DNA from: a virus
Reading direction: 5' to 3' (one strand)
Length of the DNA: 43,402 nt
Virus record (IMG/VR): IMGVR_UViG_3300025853_000186
Coordinates: 1-43,402 of that record
Made by a program: the position numbers and the translations under genes. Below the pieces are notes generated by a model. That model was not told the origin of the DNA and did no database searches. It worked only from the letters and a program-made list of their open reading frames with translations. Below, piece after piece: positions 27,993 to 34,164 of the stretch. The stretch's first letter is position 1. Every line of letters begins with the position of its first letter.

Positions 27993-28298
27993 TCAGTCCT
28001 TTCTGTTGTCGCATGATGGACAACTCTTTGGTTCGTCTGAGAGGAAGTCTAACGCCCCCTCATAATAGGTCGTGTTACAAACAGGGCATACAATAGTGCT
28101 GCGTGACCTGTTCATAAAGGATTTAACCGTGTCGTTCAATCCATTCTTTTGTTTCTTTACTGCGCTCTCCTTTAGCATAGATGTGTTTGATTGCGAGGTT
28201 TGTGCATCTTTTTTCTTTGCACTCATCCCACCTAAATACTTCACAGGTTCTTCCGAGGCTGTCTTTCCTAGTACATTTAATAATGTTTTTAGTATCAT
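27993..28298 (-). CDS. Zinc-ribbon protein, 101 aa
   Basis: The C-terminus contains CPVC and CPSC pairs 21 residues apart, a likely zinc ribbon; the N-terminal 65 residues are Lys/Ser/Thr-rich and probably flexible. The ATG overlaps the upstream stop (ATGA) and has an AAGGAGAG site, which is why I prefer it. A second frame over 28123-28298 also reads like a Cys-containing protein (CEVFRWDECKEKRC), so the 5' part of this call is less certain than the zinc ribbon. Confidence 0.65.
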   Translation of the reverse strand: MILKTLLNVLGKTASEEPVKYLGGMSAKKKDAQTSQSNTSMLKESAVKKQKNGLNDTVKSFMNRSRSTIVCPVCNTTYYEGALDFLSDEPKSCPSCDNRKD

Positions 28299-28462
28299 TC
28301 AAACAACTCTCCTTGCAACTCATCATAGTCTACTGGCAGTATCATGTACTGATAGCGTGACTCGTTAGCGTAATGCTCTTGTATTACTCTAAATGCTTCG
28401 GCTTCAGACTGATAGTCGTCTTGCCATATGAGTTTATATACGGCGTACCTAATCCCCATCAT
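28295..28462 (-). CDS. Hypothetical protein, 55 aa
   Basis: Opens with ATGATG six bases after GGAGGTGG, overlaps the upstream small gene by 14 bases and the downstream zinc-ribbon gene by four (ATGA). The sequence reads as a compact alpha/beta protein (YAVYKLIWQDDYQSEAEAF, ending DYDELQGELFE). No family recognised. Strong ribosome site and coupling make it a confident gene despite its size. Confidence 0.7.
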   Translation of the reverse strand: MMGIRYAVYKLIWQDDYQSEAEAFRVIQEHYANESRYQYMILPVDYDELQGELFE

Positions 28463-28568
28463 CGTCCACCTCCATAGCTATTACAATAAGTCTTCCACTA
28501 ATCATACCTGAACACCACGCACTGATATACATAAGTGCTGTGAAAGGTGCAGCTAATAGATCAGACAT
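28449..28568 (-). CDS. Small possible membrane protein, 39 aa
   Basis: The ATG overlaps the stop region of the upstream 85-residue gene. The first 33 residues are largely hydrophobic (LLAAPFTALMYISAWCSGM, then RLIVIAM) with an acidic tail, consistent with one membrane span. It fills what would otherwise be a gap in the operon. No dedicated ribosome site is evident, so expression would depend on coupling. Confidence 0.5.
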   Translation of the reverse strand: MSDLLAAPFTALMYISAWCSGMISGRLIVIAMEVDDDGD

Positions 28569-28818
28569 CGCCATTAAGCACTATCTTAGTGTCCTCATAA
28601 GGTGCTACTGTACGCCGATAGAATTCCATCTGCGCTCCTGCTAATGCACCCATAACGTCATTCATATCTTGGTAGTTCTCAGGTCCAATGTGTTTAATAG
28701 CTACTGCAATGATATACTGTAGCTCACCCGCAGATATCTTTCTACACTTATTAACATCTTCAAGTGCTTGATTAACCCACATTAATTCTTTACGATTCTG
28801 TTCTGATATGTAAGGCAT
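28561..28818 (-). CDS. Hypothetical protein, 85 aa
   Basis: Clear GAAAGGGG ribosome site before the ATG. Helical, soluble-looking sequence (KELMWVNQALEDVNKCRKI, then GALAGAQMEFYRR). Read in line with its neighbours with only 12 bases to the gene before it. No recognised domain. Confidence 0.7.
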   Translation of the reverse strand: MPYISEQNRKELMWVNQALEDVNKCRKISAGELQYIIAVAIKHIGPENYQDMNDVMGALAGAQMEFYRRTVAPYEDTKIVLNGDV

Positions 28819-28830
28819 GTTGACCCCTTT

Positions 28831-29049
28831 CTAGAGTGCGCTTGAGTCTTCGTTCCAGTTACCATCGTTAAGAAACCCAGAAACATAGTCAACTAAATTG
28901 CTGTCGATAGTACCCATTAAGTTATAACAAGAGTTATACTCATTATATGCCAAGCTGAGATCATCACATTTCTCTGTAGACATAATGTCATGGAATGTTT
29001 CAGTTGCAGCATTAAGGCTCTTAGTGTATGTATCAAAACGTAATTTCAT
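28831..29049 (-). CDS. Hypothetical protein, 72 aa
   Basis: Preceded by AGGAGGACACT, an excellent ribosome site. The product is helical, acidic and rich in Asn/Ser/Tyr (AYNEYNSCYNLMGTIDSN). No family recognised. It belongs to the run of small early genes between the SSB-like genes and DNA polymerase. Confidence 0.7.
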   Translation of the reverse strand: MKLRFDTYTKSLNAATETFHDIMSTEKCDDLSLAYNEYNSCYNLMGTIDSNLVDYVSGFLNDGNWNEDSSAL

Positions 29050-29058
29050 AGTGTCCTC

Positions 29059-29496
29059 CTAGTAATAGTATGATATAGCTTCTATGCAGTCATCTAGCTC
29101 AAAGTGTTTCTCTGTGTAAATGCTTTCATAGAATGGGTGGATGTGATCGTCTTTGTTCGACCACAAGATAATGATCTTGTTTTTCATATGAGCAAACATA
29201 AGTTCCATAGCCGTTCCAGTGCCTCTTCCACTGTCGCGTCTAATGTCTGCTAATACGACATTGCTATTAGCGATATCCTGCATATCCATTTTGAATATAC
29301 GTCTACAGGTAGACTGTACAGGTGTATGCTGCTCTCCAAGATATAACTCATCATGGAAAGATACTCTACGAGTTGGATCGAGAGAAATGATATCGTTCTT
29401 CATCAGCAGTTCCGCTGCCCGTAGTCTCCACGCTGTCATTCGTTTCTTCGTGCAGTCCTCCATTGGACCTGCTAAGTACACGTATTGTTTCATCAT
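29059..29496 (-). CDS. Nucleoside 2-deoxyribosyltransferase-like protein
   Basis: The start YVYLAGPM, a buried helix, SLDPTRR, then ANSNVVLADI and a RGTGTAMELMFAH segment match the deoxyribosyltransferase-like Rossmann fold. E98 in GTAMELM is in the place of the catalytic nucleophile Glu. Family members exchange or hydrolyse nucleobases of deoxynucleosides or nucleotides, so a role in nucleotide salvage, base modification supply or counter-defence is possible. ATG 29496 (in ATGATG) follows AAAGGAACG and is preferred to one four codons upstream. Length 145 is typical. Confidence 0.75.
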   Translation of the reverse strand: MMKQYVYLAGPMEDCTKKRMTAWRLRAAELLMKNDIISLDPTRRVSFHDELYLGEQHTPVQSTCRRIFKMDMQDIANSNVVLADIRRDSGRGTGTAMELMFAHMKNKIIILWSNKDDHIHPFYESIYTEKHFELDDCIEAISYYY

Positions 29497-29662
29497 CGTT
29501 CCTTTCATGTTCGAGAATGAAGTTCTTTAGGTCTTGCATAATAAGAATAATCCTAGTGTATTCTTGGTAACTTGCTCGACCTCTTACATATTGTTCTGAC
29601 CAATAGTCTGTTGCCTTAGTCAGTTCTGTTATCGTTGGTTGCAGACTCTGCCTTAAATCCAT
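29366..29662 (-). CDS. Hypothetical protein, 98 aa, with long overlap into the next gene
   Basis: ATG with AAGGAGAG site, overlapping the upstream gene's end. Residues 1-55 are protein-like and helical (ITELTKATDYWSEQYVRG, then LIMQDLKNFILEHERN). The C-terminal 43 residues are Ser/Thr/Glu-rich and lie over the start of the deoxyribosyltransferase-like gene for 131 bases, so that part may simply be the shadow of the real gene. An intact gene of this shape is unusual here. Confidence 0.55.
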   Translation of the reverse strand: MDLRQSLQPTITELTKATDYWSEQYVRGRASYQEYTRIILIMQDLKNFILEHERNDDETIRVLSRSNGGLHEETNDSVETTGSGTADEERYHFSRSNS

Positions 29663-29942
29663 CAATACTCTCCTTGAATGCTGCTAATAGATTAGCGTCA
29701 ATGCTTATCTCACCGTCTTCAGATACATTAAAACGTTTATCTTCCATGGCTTGAAAACATAAGTCTGAGAACTGTAGGAACCAGACATGATAGAGGAACT
29801 TATCGTTGTCTACCTCATACCCGCCTAGTTTTTCCCACATCTCTACAATAGCGCACTCTAGAAGAAGTTGTTCGTCAACCCCTTCTAGCTCTACGTCCAC
29901 CTGTAGATTACGTTTTGGTTTGAAGTCAATGATATCACCCAT
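29616..29942 (-). CDS. Hypothetical acidic protein, 108 aa
   Basis: Starts by overlapping the stop of the second SSB-like gene (TAATG). Acidic, soluble, mixed secondary structure (VDVELEGVDEQLLLECAI, VWFLQFSDLCFQAMEDK). The coupling hints that it works with the SSB-like protein, but no domain is recognised. Confidence 0.7.
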   Translation of the reverse strand: MGDIIDFKPKRNLQVDVELEGVDEQLLLECAIVEMWEKLGGYEVDNDKFLYHVWFLQFSDLCFQAMEDKRFNVSEDGEISIDANLLAAFKESIDGFKAESATNDNRTD

Positions 29943-30430
29943 TAAAAGTCTACCGCTGCTTCACCACCTTCTTCTGCGCCATCAATGACATCAAAGTCTG
30001 TAGCGTTACTGTTCTGGTATACTTTAAGGTCTGTCACCTGTACTTTCGACAAGATACTGCTAACACCTTTACGACCTTGCATTTCATACGGGAATTGGAA
30101 TAGCATTACGTTACCAATGCTACCGTTACCTACCTTGTTACCGTCAATAGGCTTCTTAGCACCATCAAGAACATCTGGTGGTGTATTCTGATCACCGTCT
30201 TTCTTAATAGCCTTACGCTTTACATTAGCTTTGTAGTATTTTCCTTCATCACCGTCTTCTGTTTTGACAGTGAGATAAAACTCTTTCTTCCACTTCTCTG
30301 CTTCTGCCTTGTCAGCAGTACGCATCTGTAGTTCCCACTGTAGTGTACCGAAAGGCTCTACTGGTTTTACTAGTTTAGCCCAGTGTAGTTCTGCATTACG
30401 GATAATCACTGTACGTTTCTCATTAATCAT
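29942..30430 (-). CDS. Single-stranded DNA-binding-like protein, copy 2
   Basis: Residues 7-30 (VIIRNAELHWAKLVKP then PFGTLQWELQM) and the GNGSIGNVMLFQFPYE stretch parallel the protein at 33403-33849 (TIIRNVSVNYAKV, ENPFGAKQFDIQLEF, GNGSTANLIVYTYA). Both end in an acidic tail closing with Asp-Phe, the signature by which SSBs recruit partners. The predicted fold is an OB-type barrel as in T7 gp2.5. The start is moved to the ATG at 30430, after a GAGGAG site. Two paralogs in one early cluster suggest divided roles, such as replication and recombination or transcription control. Confidence 0.72.
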   Translation of the reverse strand: MINEKRTVIIRNAELHWAKLVKPVEPFGTLQWELQMRTADKAEAEKWKKEFYLTVKTEDGDEGKYYKANVKRKAIKKDGDQNTPPDVLDGAKKPIDGNKVGNGSIGNVMLFQFPYEMQGRKGVSSILSKVQVTDLKVYQNSNATDFDVIDGAEEGGEAAVDF

Positions 30431-30587
30431 TTTCAATCTCCTCAATTTTTGTTGTTCGAATACTAGTAGCGCCTTTCATAGCCTTAAACTCGATAGTGGC
30501 TTCTTCAATTGCTTCTACTTTGTTAGCTGCAGTAACGAACACAGTGTCCGTTACCCAGCCTTCACAGTTCACCTCATACTTTCTCAT
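30423..30587 (-). CDS. Hypothetical protein, 54 aa
   Basis: Frame found by reading the gap between two larger genes. Its ATG lies 14 bases inside the end of the DUF3310-like gene, and its stop lies inside the start of SSB copy 2. The sequence (KYEVNCEGWVTDTVFVTAA, then NKVEAIEEATIEFKAM) reads like a small alpha/beta protein with a beta hairpin. No family recognised. Confidence 0.62.
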   Translation of the reverse strand: MRKYEVNCEGWVTDTVFVTAANKVEAIEEATIEFKAMKGATSIRTTKIEEIEND

Positions 30588-30819
30588 CGGGTTCCTCATT
30601 CATAGCGATGAGGTAGTTTAGATACCACTGAGCTTTCTTTAACTCTTGTAGCTTAGCATCTTTCTTACCATACCGCATTAAGTACTTGTACACTTGACCC
30701 ATTAAGTGTGCCTCAGCACCCTCAAGGTCTCTTAACATGAACACCATCATGTCCATGTACTCATACCCAGGCAATATCTCTTTGTAGTGCTTGGGACTGA
30801 CTGCGTTATGTTCTTCCAT
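30574..30819 (-). CDS. DUF3310-like (SaV) protein
   Basis: NAVSPKHYKEILPGYEYMDM, then GQVYKYLMRYGKKDAKLQEL and KKAQWYLNYLI match the pattern HY-x-G-E-D ... KY-x-x-R-x-x-x-K ... DL-KA-xxYL of this small phage family. Members are widespread in phages of many hosts; their function is not established. I start it at the ATG at 30819, directly after AAAGGAAAG, rather than eleven codons upstream. Length 81 is normal. Confidence 0.8.
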   Translation of the reverse strand: MEEHNAVSPKHYKEILPGYEYMDMMVFMLRDLEGAEAHLMGQVYKYLMRYGKKDAKLQELKKAQWYLNYLIAMNEEPDEKV

Positions 30820-30848
30820 AAGCTTTCCTTTCATGTATGCTTCGTGTC

Positions 30849-31088
30849 TCATGCAGTTAATCGTAAGATACGCTCTGCATGTGTTAGGAAGTGTTTACAA
30901 CTCTTATCGTAGTAGATGATGTCATTAGTCATACCATCACTGTCGAGAACTACTAGCTTTACTAGCTTACGTCTCATGTTGTAGATCCAAGCAGCACTAG
31001 GTGTCATGTAGCATCTGATGTCAGCGCTACTCTTAGCTGTTAGGATTTCATTAATAAGGTCATGTGTGATTACTGTTCTCTTAGCCAT
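30849..31088 (-). CDS. Hypothetical protein, 79 aa
   Basis: ATG overlaps the upstream stop (TAATG). Basic N-terminal half with an Arg/Lys-rich stretch (YNMRRKLVKLVVLDSDG) and a C-terminal YDKSCKHFLTHAERILRL segment. No domain recognised. It is packed between two other small genes and shares their codon use. Confidence 0.68.
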   Translation of the reverse strand: MAKRTVITHDLINEILTAKSSADIRCYMTPSAAWIYNMRRKLVKLVVLDSDGMTNDIIYYDKSCKHFLTHAERILRLTA

Positions 31089-31306
31089 TATACTAATTCC
31101 ACTTCTTCAGTTGTTTCTATCCATACCTTTGCGCCACAGGATAGTGGCTTGTCTGGGCTATACACTACTTTGGTATGATCATTGATGATTACAGTGTGTG
31201 CATAGCTGTTATTCCCGCCACCCTTTACAGTGATGACAGGATTTCTTTCACCAGTTTTAGCGTTAGCTCTGATGATATGTTGGTTAATGTGAATACGTTT
31301 AAGCAT
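31088..31306 (-). CDS. Hypothetical protein, 72 aa, beta-rich
   Basis: AAAGGAAG ribosome site; start overlaps the upstream gene by eight bases. Alternating hydrophobic pattern (HTVIINDHTKVVYSPDKPL, AKVWIETTEEVEL) suggests a small beta barrel. Such proteins occur in other marine phage early regions without assigned function. Confidence 0.68.
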   Translation of the reverse strand: MLKRIHINQHIIRANAKTGERNPVITVKGGGNNSYAHTVIINDHTKVVYSPDKPLSCGAKVWIETTEEVELV

Positions 31307-31520
31307 CGTCTTCCTTTCTGTAGTCTTCTAAGTGGTAGTAGAATAATTCCCAGTTAATACCTATGTTACAGTCATGGCTATTAGCTACTTCACTAAGGAT
31401 ATCTTCTGCATCCTCATCAGTAATAGTTATATCCATGTCTCCTGCTGCTTGATGTACATCTTCAATATGCCATTCATCAACTAACACAGTGACTCCGTCT
31501 ACTGTTTCAATGTGTGCCAT
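31299..31520 (-). CDS. Hypothetical acidic protein, 73 aa
   Basis: TTGGAAAGGATAGAG precedes the ATG, giving a usable ribosome site. The product is strongly acidic (DMDITITDEDAEDILSEVA) with a C-terminal aromatic patch (WELFYYHLEDY). Acidic early proteins of this size are often inhibitors of host enzymes or DNA mimics, but nothing specific can be shown. Confidence 0.68.
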   Translation of the reverse strand: MAHIETVDGVTVLVDEWHIEDVHQAAGDMDITITDEDAEDILSEVANSHDCNIGINWELFYYHLEDYRKEDDA

Positions 31521-31626
31521 TCTCTATCCTTTCCAAGATATCTATAATGATTTGTAAGTCTAGTTTAGTGTCTTCATCGTCAGTATTCATTAGTAGTATA
31601 TGTAGTCGTAGTAATGCTTCAGTCAT
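31507..31626 (-). CDS. Small hypothetical protein, 39 aa
   Basis: ATG overlaps the stop of the preceding gene (ATGACTGA) behind AGAAAGAAGAG; the frame runs into the next gene's start by 14 bases. Sequence is helical with an acidic middle (MNTDDEDTKLDLQIIIDIL). It fills a gap, and its coupling to both neighbours supports it. Confidence 0.55.
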   Translation of the reverse strand: MTEALLRLHILLMNTDDEDTKLDLQIIIDILERIENGTH

Positions 31627-31804
31627 TGTCTCTTCTTTCTATGCAAAAGCATTGTTGTTGAGGATACTCAAATCCCCTAGTAGTGATCCCTACATGACAG
31701 TGTGACATGTAAGGATGCTCAGTGTATACCTCTAGCTGTACTTCTAAGGGTGTTATTGTACCCATACAAGCTAACACCCATTTATAAACGATTGGGTTCG
31801 TCAT
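31619..31804 (-). CDS. Hypothetical protein, 61 aa
   Basis: A longer frame exists, but the ATG at 31804 has a good site (CGGAGAGG, six bases away) inside the end of the preceding gene. The product (VYKWVLACMGTITPLEVQL, then EYPQQQCFCIERRDND) has three Cys and one His. No family recognised. Confidence 0.6.
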   Translation of the reverse strand: MTNPIVYKWVLACMGTITPLEVQLEVYTEHPYMSHCHVGITTRGFEYPQQQCFCIERRDND

Positions 31805-32039
31805 CGTATACCTCTCCGAAGTCTTCCCATTCCTGTTGCCAGTCTGGTTGTCCATCTCTACTGTCCTCTAAGGACTCCTCAAGGACTCCGTTAAGGATTA
31901 GCTCTTGTTTAATGTCTTCAGGTAGATCCTCGACTATTTCATCGAAGTGTCCCCATGAGTTAGTCTGTATTGCTTCTTCTAGCTTAGTCTTGTAGAAGTG
32001 ATACATGCTAGGTGTCCTTCGAGGACTATGGTTTGTCAT
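31782..32039 (-). CDS. Hypothetical acidic protein, 85 aa
   Basis: First gene after the minus-strand promoter at 32092, with AGAAAGGAAAG before the ATG. About a third of residues are Asp or Glu, with few Lys (FDEIVEDLPEDIKQELIL, DWQQEWEDFGEVYDDE). It is likely a partner-binding or DNA-mimic type protein, by composition only. Confidence 0.7.
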   Translation of the reverse strand: MTNHSPRRTPSMYHFYKTKLEEAIQTNSWGHFDEIVEDLPEDIKQELILNGVLEESLEDSRDGQPDWQQEWEDFGEVYDDEPNRL

Positions 32040-32053
32040 TGGCTTTCCTTTCT

Positions 32054-32070
32054 GTATCCTTAAAGGATAC
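32054..32070 (-). promoter_or_regulatory. Perfect inverted repeat in the leader after the 32092 promoter
   Basis: GTATCCTTTAAGGATAC has eight-base arms around a single central base, so as RNA it forms a hairpin with a small loop starting about 22 bases after +1, just before the ribosome site of the next gene. The promoter at 11451 is followed by a similar element (ATCCCTTAGGGAT). A processing or 5'-stabilising hairpin, or a repressor operator, are all possible. Confidence 0.5.
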
Positions 32071-32092
32071 CCTTAGTATATCCCTTTCCCCC

Positions 32093-32109
32093 TATAAGGG
32101 TGTGTTTTA
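32093..32109 (-). promoter_or_regulatory. Putative phage RNA polymerase promoter (leftward), +1 at about 32092
   Basis: Read on the minus strand: TAAAACACACCCTTATA followed by GGGGG. Fourteen to sixteen of the seventeen bases match the two plus-strand copies at 11434 and 36319. It lies between two early genes and would let the phage polymerase reinforce the replication genes downstream. The near-palindromic CCCTTATAGGG core makes the strand ambiguous, but the AACACAC flank fixes the direction. Confidence 0.65.
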
Positions 32110-32466
32110 AGAGATACCTACGTTTGTTTCTTCTTCGTATACTTCCATATCACTCATATCGAGGTCAACGGTTAGGTAAACGCGTCCTTCGGTGAAAGAT
32201 ACGTCAACTTCTATTGGTGAATCATCAAGGTATGCCTTAATAGTGTCACTGTCATGGTACTCTAAGAGTTCTTTAACGTGTAGTATGGCAGCTTCGTTGT
32301 TAGAGGATAGCTGAACAAAGTTGTAGCCATAGTCTTCTATGCCCCACTGAGTATTATTGAGCGTAGAGAAGACGAGGTTTATTTCGAAGTCTTCGCGGTA
32401 TGTAACGTAGCGACCTGCTTCGATGGTTATTGAGGTGTTACGCTCTGGTGAGTCTGAGATAATCAT
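32107..32466 (-). CDS. Hypothetical acidic protein, 119 aa
   Basis: GAAAGGAAC precedes the ATG. Beta-rich with strong acidity in the last third (YLDDSPIEVDVSFTEGRVYL, DLDMSDMEVYEEE). No domain recognised. Its 3' end overlaps the promoter region at 32093-32109 by three bases. Confidence 0.7.
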   Translation of the reverse strand: MIISDSPERNTSITIEAGRYVTYREDFEINLVFSTLNNTQWGIEDYGYNFVQLSSNNEAAILHVKELLEYHDSDTIKAYLDDSPIEVDVSFTEGRVYLTVDLDMSDMEVYEEETNVGIS

Positions 32467-32479
32467 TGTAGTGTTCCTT

Positions 32480-32554
32480 TCAGTTTGAGAAGAATAGTAT
32501 TATTACTATTAGTGGAATTACAGTCCATAGTATTGTTTGAAGTAACCAGTTCAT
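32480..32554 (-). CDS. Possible 24-aa hydrophobic peptide
   Basis: Opens MNWLLQTILWTVIPLIVIIL and ends FFSN: a nearly pure single membrane span. No ribosome site lies at normal distance (GGAG is 24 bases upstream), so it may not be translated. It is listed because a second 24-residue hydrophobic frame lies just upstream. Confidence 0.35.
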   Translation of the reverse strand: MNWLLQTILWTVIPLIVIILFFSN

Positions 32555-32593
32555 TTTGACATATAGCGGTAGTGCTACTCCTTTATTAAAAAT

Positions 32594-32620
32594 TAGTGAC
32601 TTAACCACTGTTGCAGTTAA
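32594..32620 (-). terminator. Weak hairpin, possible terminator or processing site
   Basis: On the minus strand CTTAAC and GTTAAG pair across a 12-base loop (itself able to add TG/CA), followed by TCACTAATTTTTAAT. The stem is short and AT-rich, so termination would be partial at best. It separates the nucleotidyltransferase transcript section from the acidic-protein genes. Confidence 0.3.
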
Positions 32621-32631
32621 GCCATTATTAT

Positions 32632-32706
32632 TTATTTACGGAATCCTTCTATTTGCATCATTATTATGCAGAAGAATACAAATCCTACTACGATATAGCC
32701 TATCAC
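32632..32706 (-). CDS. Possible 24-aa membrane peptide, GTG start coupled to the nucleotidyltransferase stop
   Basis: GTGA overlaps the TGA of the upstream gene, the layout expected for coupled re-initiation. The peptide reads IGYIVVGFVFFCIIMMQIEG and ends FRK: one membrane span with a short basic tail. No independent ribosome site. Confidence 0.4.
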   Translation of the reverse strand: MIGYIVVGFVFFCIIMMQIEGFRK

Positions 32707-33338
32707 TGTTCAGTAGGCGTCTCGATAGGGTCAGCTGGATCATCCCAGCATAGCGGTACAAAGGCATACTTGGAGTATCTTGGTAGTATCTTTTCAAGAT
32801 ATGGATAGATGTACTGAGTATCGTTAGCAGGTCTTATGACTGATCTGTTGTAACCCATTTGGTAGTGCCAGTCACAGGTTATGCTGCCTTTACGATCCAT
32901 CCAGATATGTGACATGTTTATAGGGAAGTTACGGATTACATCGAGTGGACGTTCACGTACCCATATGAGTTGCACTTTACGATAACGTAGGCTACCTTGA
33001 TGGATTGGGTATTCCCAGATAGCGTTGATGCCTTGCTCACCACAACCGTAGGAGTAGGTAGTACCGTACGCTTCACCTAATAGCTGGTATTTAGATAGGT
33101 ACTGCATGGTTTGTGCTAACGCATCGACTTGCTCTGGTACATAGAAGAAGATGTCAACGTCTCTACAGCCCCATCCATGATGCCAGTCTCTAGGCGCACC
33201 TCCAGCGATATACGCTTCAGTACCTACAGGCATTGCCTGAAGGAATTTGTTTAGTTGACGTTTAGCAGCGGCATGTTGTGCTGTAGGTAGCATCCCAGTG
33301 CTTTTATCAGTTGCTAGTTTGATTTCATATGTATTCAT
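32703..33338 (-). CDS. Pol-beta-superfamily nucleotidyltransferase, 211 aa
   Basis: The motif AYIAGGAPRDWHHGWGCRD then VDIFF contains the GG and DxD (D60, D62) of the nucleotidyltransferase head domain of tRNA CCA-adding/poly(A) enzymes and their small phage relatives. The rest (residues 75-211) is beta-rich with many aromatic residues and lacks the CCA-enzyme neck and tail. A role in tRNA end repair, RNA tailing or modification of a host target would be consistent. Start at ATG 33338 after AAAGGAAC; the longer frame has no ribosome site. It stands between SSB copy 1 and small membrane peptides. Confidence 0.72.
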   Translation of the reverse strand: MNTYEIKLATDKSTGMLPTAQHAAAKRQLNKFLQAMPVGTEAYIAGGAPRDWHHGWGCRDVDIFFYVPEQVDALAQTMQYLSKYQLLGEAYGTTYSYGCGEQGINAIWEYPIHQGSLRYRKVQLIWVRERPLDVIRNFPINMSHIWMDRKGSITCDWHYQMGYNRSVIRPANDTQYIYPYLEKILPRYSKYAFVPLCWDDPADPIETPTEQ

Positions 33339-33402
33339 TATATGTTCCTTTCCTATGATGAACATATGAGAGGTAGCCATGATTGACTACCCCTTAAGTT
33401 GA

Positions 33403-33849
33403 TTAGAAGTCAGCAGATGGATTTACTGATGTTGTTGGTGTTAGTGTATCGAAGTCAACTGATGTTTCTGGTGTGTATTCGATATGATTAACAATTTGTA
33501 CAGCCATTAGTACAGTCTTAGTGCCGTTGTATGCACGTGGTGATGCATAGGTGTAGACAATAAGATTAGCTGTAGATCCGTTACCGATAGGCGCGGTGAA
33601 TGGTTCTTTAGCCATATTAACTACGCGAATAAAGTTCTCTTTACCGTCTTTATTGGTGGCAGATCGAGCGATATTCATTGCGAAGTTACCGTTAGGTAGC
33701 TCACGGATCTTACCGTAGCCTTTAAGTTCATCGATACGGTCTTTACCGAATTCGAGTTGGATGTCGAATTGTTTTGCACCGAATGGATTTTCTTCAGCCT
33801 TGTACACTTTAGCATAGTTGACTGATACGTTACGGATAATTGTTTGCAT
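33403..33849 (-). CDS. Single-stranded DNA-binding-like protein, copy 1
   Basis: 148 residues with the same block order as the protein at 29942-30430: TIIRNVSVNYAKV, ENPFGAKQFDIQLEF, GNGSTANLIVYTYASP and an acidic C-terminus ending ADF. The OB-barrel type and terminal Phe are as in T7 gp2.5. Strong site TAAAGGAG before the ATG and its own hairpin-containing leader suggest high expression. It should coat replication intermediates. It lacks the Lys-rich insertion seen in copy 2. Confidence 0.75.
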   Translation of the reverse strand: MQTIIRNVSVNYAKVYKAEENPFGAKQFDIQLEFGKDRIDELKGYGKIRELPNGNFAMNIARSATNKDGKENFIRVVNMAKEPFTAPIGNGSTANLIVYTYASPRAYNGTKTVLMAVQIVNHIEYTPETSVDFDTLTPTTSVNPSADF

Positions 33850-33874
33850 GATAAACTCCTTTACCTGCTGGTTA

Positions 33875-33919
33875 GAGACATGAGTGTCTCGAAAGATAGT
33901 CCCGAATTGGAACTATCTT
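33875..33919 (-). promoter_or_regulatory. Two tandem hairpins in the leader of SSB copy 1
   Basis: On the minus strand, AAGATAGT and ACTATCTT (33919-33893) form an eight-pair stem with a partly paired loop, followed at once by GAGACA/TGTCTC (33890-33875) with a four-base loop. No U tract follows, so processing, mRNA stabilisation or protein binding (for example SSB autoregulation as in T4 gp32) is more likely than termination. Confidence 0.45.
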
Positions 33920-33924
33920 AGGTG

Positions 33925-34164
33925 CTACTCATTATATTCTTTTTCTTGGTGGTAATATGTATCGCGTATGGCTGATTTAGATATTGCAGATGCAGTATCC
34001 ATTACTTTATATAAGAATTCGTTATCGCTAAACATTAGATTTAACGCGTATTCTTTGACATAGTCTTCATGTAGATTGGATTTTAGTTTATTTAATTCTT
34101 CTTTTAGTTGTTTGTTTTCTTCGAATAGTTTGTTGATGTACTTCTGCATTTCGTTATAGCTCAT
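33925..34164 (-). CDS. Coiled-coil protein, 79 aa
   Basis: Starts at ATG overlapping the stop of the zinc-binding peptide (ATGA), after AAGGAGATT; the longer frame from 34188 is less likely. Residues 5-35 (QKYINKLFEENKQLKEELNK) form a Lys/Glu/Leu coiled coil. The rest is helical. No family recognised. Confidence 0.68.
   Translation of the reverse strand: MSYNEMQKYINKLFEENKQLKEELNKLKSNLHEDYVKEYALNLMFSDNEFLYKVMDTASAISKSAIRDTYYHQEKEYNE

Noticed and set aside
28026-28056. Promoter-like TAACGCCCCCTCATAATAGG on the plus strand
   Set aside because: Inside the zinc-ribbon coding sequence, pointing against the operon, with several mismatches and an insertion relative to the three good copies.
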